From assembly GCA_024449915.1 (NCBI GenBank), contig JAMZAV010000051.1:1798001-1862000 (forward strand): a stretch of 64,000 bases of DNA, read 5' to 3'. Under the pieces are notes generated by a model. That model saw only the letters and a program-made list of their open reading frames with translations. It ran no database searches and was not told where the DNA came from. The translations under genes were made by a program, and so were the position numbers. Positions 21,495 through 33,100 of the stretch are shown piece after piece. Source of the stretch: Sweltsa coloradensis. Lineage: Eukaryota > Arthropoda > Insecta > Plecoptera > Chloroperlidae. Every line of letters begins with the position of its first letter. Positions within the stretch are counted from its first letter, which is position 1.

Positions 21495-23562
21495 TCTATA
21501 CATCATGAATTAGTTATCACAATATTAAGGCTAAAGTAGTTATTACTGGTTGTGCATTGTAAGAATATTTTAGGCTTGAGTGATTCTAAACTGGTACAGC
21601 ATATAAATATAACTGATTATAGAGATACTATTTTTAAGTGTTTTAGTTTTTTGATGCTAAATTGGTGAACATATATTTTGTAAAACACCACAAAATGCTA
21701 ATTTTACTAAAAATAGTGTTTTCTGTTTTTCCATACCTTTTGAGAAGTAGTTTGGCAATGTGTCCAAACATTTTAAGTGATTATAATTATTGCAAGGAAC
21801 ACCCCACATTTAGGGTTTTGGTGGAAAGAAAAAATAGATGCTACAAAATGCTAAAACTGTTTATCACTACAGGATCTTTGGGCATGGTTCACAGTTCACA
21901 CAATAAGAGACTTTTAACTCATTGCTCGACACAGAATGTGATCAACACAAAATCCTTTATTTATTTATTAGTGACATAGCATGGGAATGATAATAAAAGT
22001 TTGGCCCGACTGGGAACTGCACCCAGAGCCTTAAAGAGTCTGAGAACACACTTTTATTAATCAAGTTCCTGTGTTGTGATTATTGCAGAGTAGTGCAAAT
22101 TATTACAATACAAATTAAAGGTAATCTGCAATGTTGTATTCAAAGGTTTAAAGACTCGTACTAAACCTATACCATATTATCAATTTTGAGCATGTAATTA
22201 GTTAGTATTTGATACTTGATAGACCTTCTGGATACCTTATTTCAATGTGCAACAAGCAGATCAGACTGGTGGATGAACCAATAGATACGTGATTATAATT
22301 ACAATTTACAAGTATAACACACATAATGTTTTATGGTATTAACATGGTTCAGTTGCCTGTTATCATAAATACTTGATATTGAAATGTTTTATTTTAAAAC
22401 TAGAAAACATTATTGTGCAAAAAATAAGTTTACTGCTGAAAATACAGGTAAGAGCAAAAACACCAGACATTTTTTGTAGCAGGGGGGGGGGGGGGGAGTT
22501 AACGAGAAAAAAACTTGCAGGGCTACGTTCATGTCCAATATGCTAGTAACTCGTTCAAATATGATTGGAGATGGAATAGGATAGATTCCCACAGCTTACC
22601 GAGTATAATATAGCATAGACCTACATGTTATATTGTCTATGGAAAATTTGTCTAGAAGTTGAGAATGACATCGTTTGCAGACCAAAATAACCAACAAAAT
22701 AAAACCACAAAATTCCAAGGCTGTGAAATACCACTGCTATTGAGCTATTTTAAACAAACCTCGAATTGAATTATGATTTGATAATACATTTTGACCGAGC
22801 AAAACTATGGGGGAAAAGTTCCTAGTCATTGCCTCATTGCGATTGGGTAAAGCTGGATTAAGCAGATTCTCTCGGTGGCCGATAATTAATTAATGGCAAT
22901 CATCGCGGCGTATCACATCAACCAATCAACCAAAAACTCGTAGTGCCTCGGTACGTGAAAGTCTTCCGTTACCTAGGTAGGCCTATTTGTGACGAAGCTA
23001 CTGATGTAAGTCATAAGTTACCGGTTCTCATTTGACACTCGCAAGCATCACAAGCAAGTGTTTATCCAAGAAATGTCCATCCAATCTATCCATTCTTTCA
23101 GCATCTTATATTAAGCATTGACAAAATATAAAAATTGGTAAATCCGCAATTTAGCATACATTTTTATTAATAGATAGATACTTGTACCTCTAAAACATAA
23201 ACTGACACATTTTTGCCATGTAGCCTTTCTTAACCAGTGTAGAGTAATACTAACTGTATGTCATCATCATATTCATATGTAACAATATCCTACCACTCAT
23301 CCACTACATTATACTCGTGTCAAGTTGTTGAAATATATCCCTTTCTCCACATCAATTATCTAAGTAGCCTTTTGGTCTCTACTCCTCATGCTACGCTGAT
23401 GTAAGTTATGTGTACGAATTGAAAAACAGTTTCAATTAACGCTCGTCGAGTCTATGAATAGAATTAATAATCCAACCATTGTAACAATGTTTGCACATTA
23501 CAACGTCAATAGTTTAGTTTTAACAAACTACTTCGAAAATGGCACCATAATCATATAGTTAA
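21495..23562. other. Intergenic region, no gene seen
   Basis: AT-rich. It contains a poly-G run of about 17 near 22483-22499. The open frame at 21662-21979 has no family resemblance and poor coding character. Confidence 0.45.
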
Positions 23563-23870
23563 AGCCGTGTCAGACGATCGGGAAACTTGCGCGAGATACT
23601 CTCTGGAAGTAGACCTGCACTTGTTTACAAGGAACTCGCCGCCTCGTTGTAAGACGGTCGAGCCAGTGAGCTCGCTCTCGCTTCGAAAAATGTCTAACTT
23701 CCTAGCGAGTCGAGTTGGCGAGAGCCAATCGGAACCCACTACCAAACCACGTGTTCAGTGAACACCAATAGATGGCGTTATTGCTACCTTCATTGTTTGC
23801 TGTGTACCAGGAATAGTAATAAACTCGGGCGAGCCAGCTCTCGCAAGTTTCTCGAGTGTCTGACATGGCT
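23563..23870. mobile_element. TTAA-flanked MITE of 308 bp
   Basis: TTAA flanks lie at 23559-23562 and 23871-23874. The termini are inverted over about 35 bp with few mismatches, starting AGCCGTGTCAGAC and ending GTCTGACATGGCT. It is clearly GC-richer than its flanks. A piggyBac-type mobiliser is suggested by the TTAA target. The sequence is not related to the larger TTAA family. Confidence 0.85.
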
Positions 23871-23874
23871 TTAA

Positions 23875-26800
23875 GGAGGATAGAAAAAAACACTGTCAGG
23901 TATCCTCTTGGAGAGCTAGAAATAACTAGTACTACTACGTACCATGAACACTGCCAAATTGCAAATTTTCTTTTCATTTTTTAACCTTGTTCACATTGTC
24001 CATAGAGATGCTATGGATTAAACTGTGTGTCCATAGTACTACTATTCACTTTAAGATAATTAACTTACAAAATGGCAATGTGGCTATGTTACAATTTGCA
24101 ATACGGTACCATCAATATTTATCTTCATAATCATCACACAATATGGCATAGTAAAAGAAGTCCTCATGACAAAACTTGTGTACCTTTATTGTTGTATGCC
24201 TAATTACTTAGAAATTACGCCATTACCCTACAATACTTATATTAGCCCTAAAACACTTGTGCCTTTACTACAACCCATATAACCCAAAATAGAGAATCTG
24301 ACTCATTGGCCCTCCAGGTGTTAGGTAACTACTGTATTTCTCCATACCTAAATAGTGGTAGTATTGTGCTTTTATTTGTTAAAGTGGGCCATGAGATGAC
24401 ATTCCACTTCCAGTTCTCTATGGTGTTGTGAGGGTGGGGCAAAACAAATCCCCTTTCAAACTGTAGCTTTATGTAAACAGTGAATGCTTACAAGTGGTCT
24501 GGCAAACTTTGCAGTGTGATTTGTTCAAGTGGCCAACCAGTAACTAGCACCTCTTGGATATTCCATTCCCAATGTGTTAATATATTAATTGTAAACTAGC
24601 ATTTGGTTATGTTACCTATAGGCTACACTTCATTCACATACATGTGCATTATCTACTATGCATATTTCACTCATTTCAATAGGTAAGATCAGTCACTTAC
24701 AGTTGTTTGCATTGTTTGTATGTAATTATAATATATCTACACATTTGTATATATATCCTTAATTTAACACCATCACATTTTTGCTTTCTTCTATCCCTAG
24801 GCCTACAGGTAATTACAGCCACTTCACAACTTACAATTTTTATTTTCAAAAATTACATTTCTTTGTTGGTTAGCATTTTAAATTTTAATATCTATACCTA
24901 TTACATAAGGCAAGAAGCTATAACAAAAGTAATTAGAAATACATACTTTATTAACTTTTTGAATTTAAACTCTCATTAGAGACGAAGTCTGTAAATGCAT
25001 TCATTTCAGATGAAAATCTTTAGACATTCAAATTTGTAAGCAGCTATATTTGTGTGCCTTATTTCGATGACTAGGTACCTAACACACAACTAAACTACTT
25101 CACAATGTCCAAACTGAATGTCTTTCTCATTGTAGTTATATTATTTAATTATAGAGTAATGTCAATCAGTTCAATAATATTCACTTGGGTTCAGAGTAGT
25201 AAAATTGCATTGTGGTGTTCATGTCAACAAGGGTTTGAAATTATTGCCCTGTTGGATAATGCAAATTTCAAATTAGTAGGTGTTTGATTGTAGCAAAAAA
25301 TTGGCTCGACGTTCAAAAGTTTTCTTTTTGAAAACTGAGAGCATAATCTTAAATTTCATTTTGGAAATTAAGTTAAAATTTTGCTACCCAGTCTAATTAT
25401 TTAACAGCTAAATAACAAAATTATAATTGCACAATAAAACATATGTATTATGTATTTATTATGTCAATTTAAACACTCTAAAACGTTGATAAAATTTAAA
25501 ATGAATAACTCAAGTTGAAGTTTAAACATTAAAATATATTCTTTTGTTTAGTTATTGGTGGTTTATAATTTGTTGAGCAAATACCTACAGGTGATACATA
25601 GTTGTTTTCTGTTACCACCACACAGAAATAAAAGGTCTTAAACCAACTAGCCTATCAATTTAATTAAAGTCCATGTAAAGTGCCATACAGACACACCTAA
25701 TACCATTCACTTGCCAAGGTAGTTGGAACAACATGTAGTGCAGCTAAAATCGTGCACACAATCTAGAAAACTCTCTATTATCTTACACGTGAGAAGTGCC
25801 ACAAGATAATTAAACATGTGCCTAACTTCACTTGAGACACCAGGTGTATCATATTTATTGTCACTGTGTTAATATCGTTATTCAGTGGAAATTACAGACG
25901 CACAGTTGAATTGGCATCACAAAGCCTTTCTGAAGATTTTAGGTTCTCAGAAAGTTTATGAGAAGATCTGGGCCTTGTCTAATTATTTCTCAAGTAGTAT
26001 TGTCTTTATGTACAATATCAATATATTAATACAATTAGATGTAAAAGCGTTAGGTGCAGTAAAACCTGAGTCACATGATAATTGAGAAAACTGCACATGG
26101 GTGAATTGACATTTAGAATGCTGGCAGAACCTGATTGGCTTGGATCATATAAGGAGACAAGGTATTGAGCAATACTAGTTAGTTTCTCTTATCAGCACGA
26201 TTAGATGCTATCCAAGCTTATTGGATTTAGTTGGGGAATAAATAAAGTAACTTTATTGCATTGAAAGCGAGTTGCTGAAATCAGTCATGAGACAATGGTC
26301 AATACTCAATAGTTGTGCATTTTAACACAATCCTAAGATAAGCATGGCTTATTGCCATGAATTTTATGAAGGCCCTGCTATATCCAACTATCACTTTTAA
26401 AAACACCATAATCCTGATGTTAACCATGGCAATGGGTACACTTTAAGCACCAAGATATTCTAGTATTGAGATTCATAATGAAGACATTCAGCATGAAGAG
26501 ATTTCCCATCAGTTAGTAGGCTTATACACAAGTGTCAAGTTTACATCAGGGAATCTAGTTATCAGAGTCCATTCTAGTGTATTACTGTTATCTTATAAAA
26601 TATTTCAATACATTTGCTTTTAACCAACCTACACAGATAGCATGTGACTCTTAAACAGCTGTTATCTTTTGAGATAGTGAATAAGTGTACTCGACCCCAT
26701 ACATTGCAGGCAACAGAGGTTTTACTGTAAGGAAATAAAGGATTCCAACAAATTAACTATAAGCATATTATGTTATTATACTTTCAGGGGTTAAGAGAAC

Positions 26801-26988
26801 CAATAAAAGTTCATCACAAAATGGGCTAAAAACAGCCATTTAAAAAATCTCCAAAAAAACAAGTGATAAATAAACACCTCTATTATAATAATAAAGTTAA
26901 GCTAACTTAACCACAAGGTGGCATGCTAGGCCCCACAAGACATTCTATTAGCTTTAAATACTGTACTAGAGGAAATGTACTTAAGAGT
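23875..26988. other. Intergenic region, no gene seen
   Basis: AT-rich with only chance frames. No RNA gene or repeat boundary recognised. Confidence 0.45.
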
Positions 26989-27620
26989 TAGGGATGGGCA
27001 AACAGGTTTAGTAACCTAAAAGTTTATCTCGCCTGACGCTGTGCGCACTTTGAACAGAAGAAATCACAAAACAAAACTTTCTCAGAAATGAAATCCACCC
27101 TTAGGGTCTACATAGAGATAGAGAATTCTAGTCTTGAATGTAAATATCTTTGCCAAACAATTAGGAAAACCCTAGCAGCCTATTCCAAAATCCATTTTGC
27201 AAGAAGAGTATGTGATTTTCATTTTTCTTTAGTACTATTTCGGCGTGCTTAGATACTAGTAAACGACAGGTTTGGTGGGCCCAGGCCCATGTCAAGATGT
27301 GGGTTATGTGGTGATCTCTCCCCTCAGTCATGGACCATCTAGACTTCTTTGTCTTAGCCTTTGCTATCAAGATGCATGCTTGTCAATTATTATTGTAATT
27401 AAGTCTATGGTTTCCATGTGCCCCCATTATCAATGTACGCATTAAGCCTTGAAGAAGAAGGTGGTACTAGGGCCAATACTGTAGGCTACTTGGAACTGTC
27501 ACAATTTGAATATTAATTTGATTCAGAATATTTACAGTGGCAGGCAGCATGTGTCATTTCTTCCGCAAAAATTGTCAACGTAAAAACTTTCAAGTTGGAA
27601 GCCCATACATCCCATCCCTA
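26989..27620. mobile_element. hAT-like non-autonomous element
   Basis: It begins TAGGGATGGGCAAAC and ends CATCCCATCCCTA. The flanks TTAAGAGT and ATTAGAGT agree at six of eight positions, as for an aged hAT target duplication. No transposase remnant was recognised in its 632 bp. Confidence 0.65.
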
Positions 27621-28174
27621 ATTAGAGTACATATTTATATTTTTAGTACTAATAAATGCAATCAACTACCTACTTAATGTGATGTAACTTCAATAACAAA
27701 TTACAAACAATGATGGAATTAATGACAACTTACTTTTAAAGCAGTTTTTAACCTGTAACTATAGGACTGCTGTTACTATTTAGAAAGAAAACGGTTAAAC
27801 AATTGATTCTTGTTGTCAAGTCTGCAAGTCCTATAATGTGATATGTTCCCGGAAGGATAAAAGACCTTTTAAAATAATTTACATTACTAAGGGCCTACCT
27901 ATCTATATCTAGTGTTCTACATCTACATAAATTATTTATCATCACAGAGAAGAAACTAGTGGTTTTTCTTTACAGAGAAGTCTATATACACTCAAAGATT
28001 TATATTTTTTTAATGCTACTATCATACTCATTACATGTGATATATGTATGATAAGAATGCAACAATTTAAAGTATTATGCTACATTGTGCTTAACATATC
28101 TGCATTTCTCAGAATCACTTCTTGCCTTGTGAAACCGACCTGTAAATCCATACATTGGCCATTATGCATACGTC

Positions 28175-28899
28175 TAGAGATGACATTGGGTAATTACCCG
28201 GAGCCGATTCGCGACCGTTTTTAGGCTAAATCACCGGTTTATTTTACGTGCTACGTCAATGCAGTCTTTCCCGCGGAGCCTGCCCGCTGCCTAAAGAGAA
28301 CTCGAGTCAACAACAGAGCGCGTTGTAAGCTGACACATGCTTCCGTCCGTTCAATCGCCCACCCAACGAGTTGTGCCCATGCCTACGAGTGCAAGAGAGA
28401 TGGATGGATATCTCGAGTAGTGTCATGGCATGCACCATGAACTAGGTGCGCGTTCGATCCAACCAACTCACAGCTGACCAGCCAATATGTGAGGAACAAA
28501 GATGGTAGGATATAACCTGTCGGTGTGAACAAAGAATTTGCAATGCGAAAGAAGAAGAAGAGCAATGCAATCATGTTTCAACCGAGTTACGAAATTCGTA
28601 ATCACGCACGACGCATAGGATTGTTATTCCTGGGCTTATCTTCATTCTTTCCCAGGCTCATCTTGCGACAAGAGCTTCAGCGCGGGCGATAGTAGTGAGA
28701 GATATTCCCACATGCGAGACCTAGGCCTATGTACGACGAGTTACACTGCCTATACAGTGTAATGAAGAATGAAGATCATTGCCTGGTTATCAACGCGATT
28801 CTTTATTTGTGTATGATTATTGGAAAAGTTTCATCATGACGTAATGTAATTTGAGTGCCGGAACCGGTTCCGAATTTTACTACCCGATGTCATCCCTCA
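28175..28899. mobile_element. GC-rich element with GATGACATCGGGTA termini
   Basis: The left end TAGAGATGACATTGGGTAA and the right end TACCCGATGTCATCCCTCA are inverted repeats. The interior from 28200 to 28760 is GC- and CpG-rich against very AT-rich flanks, and carries inner palindromes (ACCGGTT, GGAACCGGTTCC). Termini of this type are common in hAT elements. The 8-bp flanks do not match well. Confidence 0.6.
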
Positions 28900-30002
28900 T
28901 ATGGTCCATAAAATTTGCAAATTAGGGTAACATTGAAACTTCTTTGGATGATTTTATTTATTAAATAATCACAGCAATTAATTCTATACTAGAATACATA
29001 CTACCAATATTGCATCAACTCTCAATGACTTATATGAAAGCCTATTAGTATGGACATTGTGTATGTGTTTAATATAGGAAATTGACATTTTATCACAAAT
29101 TAAACAAAGCAAATTTTTATAAAAATTATAAAATAATGTAGAATTAGACAAAAACTGCGGGCATGGTAATAATGTGTTTGTTTTCACAACATTATGGGCA
29201 TTTGTGTGTTATCGGCATATATTTAATACCGGTAGCCAATTTGAACTTAAGTTGGTAGCACAGAGCAACAAATCTGTAGGACTACTCCCAATTGCAAAAA
29301 AAGTTGGGCCAATCTTAAAAAGTATTAATTATTTGACAAGTGATGACTGTTACTATTGGATATTTGTTTTAGATGTTAACAATAAAGTTGGCAGTTGTTT
29401 ATCATTGCTGTGAACCAATCTGTACTAAACAATTAATAAAATGTAACTGACCAACATTTTTTAATTTTATTTATTTAACGTCGATCCTATTCAGTAAAAA
29501 AACTGAATAACAAAGGAGGACAACGATTTAATTATCTTCCTCATGTTTCACCGACGAACAGCAATCTGAAGAATGGCCCAAAAGTGTTTTGGCTTTGGTA
29601 GGTGAAATTCCATTCCTTGAACCGTGTGGAAACTGTGCGATATACCTGAGGCTACTTTTGAAGAGTTCTAATGTGCCTGGGTTAACAATTTTTTTACTTT
29701 GATTCACAGTCACAAGACCTATAACCTACTAGTAAAATTAAAATTAAAAAATAAAACAATAAAGTTATTAAATCTTTGGTGTATGCTAAGAGACTTCTCA
29801 GTTTTAAAACTGGTTTCATGGTAGGTATATAAACTTAAATAGTGAGAGCAGAAAACCATCAGTTGTAACGCAACTAAAAGCCTAAAATATATAACCGAGG
29901 TAAGTAATTCTTCCGATTTCCATCATGATTGTATAAAGTAAATACAAAGAAATGAAAACCAAGAGGAATTGGATTATTCTACAAAAGATGAGCGGGCAGC
30001 AA
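28900..30002. other. 3' flank of ABHD3
   Basis: This probably includes the ABHD3 3' UTR. AATAAA signals on the minus strand occur at 29466-29475. The minus-strand frame at 29528-29713 lies in this UTR and shows no recognisable domain. Confidence 0.4.
29466..29475 (-). terminator. Candidate polyadenylation signals of ABHD3
   Basis: Two overlapping AATAAA hexamers on the minus strand, about 530 bp past the stop codon. They are chosen by position only. Confidence 0.35.
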
Positions 30003-30196
30003 TCAGTCGTCGGAATCGAACGTGGCTAGGATATCTCCATTTTGGAATGCAGCATGGTAGAATTGTCCAAAGACTCGGCTCATGTATTGCTCTTGATAAA
30101 GTGGTAAAAGTCCCTCCATGAAGCCGATGTGTCCTCCACGGGCAGTTATAACGATGGCGACATTCTTTGACTCGTATGCAGCTTCAACTGGGATAC
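30003..30196 (-). CDS. ABHD3: ABHD3 exon 8, catalytic His and stop
   Basis: Acceptor GTATCAG, then IPVEAAYESKNVAIVITARGG with GGHIGFMEG, which holds the catalytic His. It ends NGDILATFDSDD and TGA (30003-30005). The first two bases complete the Gly codon left by exon 7. Confidence 0.93.
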
Positions 30197-33100
30197 CTGA
30201 TACACAAAAAATAGTATGAAGCAACTTTCTTAACTATTAGTATAGCTGCATAATACGAAAAAGGTCATTAAACTACGATGAATACCAGCTTCAATCTTGA
30301 AACTTTTTCACAATAATTTTGGTCGAGAACCTGCTCGTTGTCGGTCAACATTGTTTAGAGCGATCATGCAACTTGTTAACGATTAAAACGGAAGGAATAC
30401 ACTACATAGTCCCTCCAGAAGATTTGATAAACAAACAGAAACCTGACAGTTCAGGGTAGAGATGGGGGATAAAAGGTTAATTTCTGAAACGTTTGACCCC
30501 TTGAACGAATTGCGTTTAAACAGCTAACTGCGCAGATAGCTAATTCTACACGTCATTAGACCTTGCCATGTTGAATACACTGGTTCCCGATAGATTACCG
30601 AGGTTAAGCAACATCGGGCGTGGTTGGTACTTGAGTGGGTGACCACTTGGGAACACTGCATGCTGTTGGCAAAGAGGTTGAAGCAAGATCGCCAAAGTGT
30701 GCCCCCGATAGGAAACGATCTTGCATGTACACCATTAGCCGCTCTGTTGAGAACAATGTTCAATGTACTAGTACAAGTTTCTGGTATTGGAAAAAAATAA
30801 AAAAATATTGGTATTGTTATCACCACGGAGCCCATTATGACATAGGCGGGGGTTTACCCCGTCCCCGTGGGCCCCTTACCATACAAGTTGGCCAACCTGC
30901 TAGCAGTGTCATTTACTCACCAGTAGCCAGCCATACATCGTACGGAACTATGTAATTATTGCGCAATTGAGGACAATTGTAAGCATCAAATATAATAACA
31001 TTGTACTAATTATATTGAAATGGATGACTTGCATACCAGTAAAAACGACTTTTTGATGAAATTCCTGTTTATTCTTACTTTACTTAGTGAGAAAAATTTG
31101 ATAACCTCTAACCAACCACTCAAACAATAAACATCTCTATTATTTAGGATGACGACCCAGCATGATCTGCTGGGGAAGCACCTGTACCAAATACTGTTAA
31201 AGTGTTTAGAACCAGTACTTGCCGACTGTCTGGAAATGAAGAGCAGGGTAGAAGAAATCTGTAAACATATGAAGGTCTGGCAAGGGAGCGCGGAACAAGA
31301 AGGCAAGAGGGGCATGTCTACTGAACTAGCATGATGGCATAATTACTTCCAAATGTGGGCATTTGAGAATAATAATACTTGTAGTATTGCCCTAGTTAAG
31401 TATCATTACTGGTCGGTGACTTGTTGCATGCCATCAAGAACCGAAAACCAAGATTAGTACAGTAATGCTTTCAACATCAAAGTTGGCCCGGCCCTAATCC
31501 TTTTTGAAAACTTCTCGGTACCTTTTGTTTAACGTTGTAGATTCAGGTATTACACGAGCAAACATGTTTTTTTCCACCCGGGAATTCCTTTCAGCAGCCA
31601 GGCCTCTACGAGGAGACGATAACAGAGTAATTACCCCTCCGCCCCTTCACCCGCGCCGCCTAGCGACTCAAGACGATCTGGGCAATACCAATCCCCTCCT
31701 CCCCCGCCTAGCGACTGCCTCGATCTGGCCGGAAGCTGACCCGGCGGCGAATGTCATTCATTGTATTGTTGTCACCCGAGTCGAGTTGATTGGAAGCTTA
31801 ATAACGTGTTAGCTGTGGTGTTAGTGATCCATGTGGCGAGTGTGTGACAGTGAGTGATGGCTTCGAAGCGCAAACAATTTTCTCTTGAAGACAAACTTAA
31901 AATTTTAAAAGCAGTGGACAGTGGTAGAAAGAAGGGAGACATTGCAAAAGAGTTCGGGATATCGCCTTCCACTTTGTCAACGTTTATAAAAGATCGAACA
32001 CAGATAGAAAAAAGAAGTGGAACCGAATTTGATCCATCGAGAAAACGCCTGAGGATGGGTAAACACGCAGATGTCGATAGCGCGACTTACAAGTGGCTAT
32101 GCGAAATGCGTAGCCAAAACATTGTCGTGAGTGGCCCTATGCTGAGCATGCAAGCCAAAAACTTTGCTAACATGAGCGGGATCTACGATTTCAAAGCCAC
32201 AACCGGGTGGTTAAAGTTGTTCCGTAGACGATTTGGCGTGAAATCGAAACGTCTATACGGAGAAGAGGCCGCCGCACCTGTTGGCGACGCGATCGCGCGG
32301 GGAGAACGCGAGATGCAGAAAATCTTGAATGAATACGACCTAGAAAATATTTACAACGCAGACGAGACCGGTATGTTTTACCAACTATTGCCCGAAAGGA
32401 CCATGATGGTCAAGGGAGACCGTTGTAAAGGGGGAGTAAGTAGGACTAACAACTTTTCAAATAAGTAAAATAAAATTGATTTAAAAGCACGTTTTTGATT
32501 GGACAATTGCTTATTTTTCAGGTGCGGCTCCTGGATACTGCGTTCCCGTGGACGTGGGCCAAGATTTATTATTATTATTTATTACATTAATATTTATTAT
32601 TTTTCATTGCAATAACACTGACGATGGCTAAGTTAAAATCACCAAATTACGTGAACAATAATTTTAATATACATAGATTTACGATTGACACGACCTAATC
32701 GCAAATGGCATTAAAATTCAATTGACATAATTTACTTTTTGTTTCACGAGTTCATTCATTTAACCTAATTCTTACTTCTTCCACAGTAATTGATTCGTTA
32801 TCAACCATTGTTCTTTACGTAGTAATAGGCCTATTGGTGTCGTCACGACGTCTGCAGGCTGGCGTTTATCAAAACGCCTTAGGAAAGTAGGCCTGCTGCC
32901 TGCATCACGCAAGTGCAATGTGTGTTGCGGGCAGTGCTCGCTGCAGGGGCTCTAGCACGCTCGCTGTACATGTTGCAGGCCTCGTATGAGCTGCATTGAC
33001 AACCAGGGGATCGCGGGTACCATTATTAGCGAAAATAAAATGACTGATCATTTTAACGAAATTATCATTGTAACGAAATAAAAGCGGGATCCCCTAGCGT

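Noticed and set aside
29528..29713. Alternative last exon of ABHD3
   Set aside because: No family resemblance, and exon 8 already gives the conserved C-terminus and a stop.
30551..30670. Functional 5S rRNA gene
   Set aside because: Several substitutions and a fused non-5S body with an A-rich tail point to a SINE.
32436..32521. 85-nt intron within the Tigger transposase
   Set aside because: Donor and acceptor look acceptable, but the sequence after the acceptor does not continue the DDE domain, so it is more likely a truncation.
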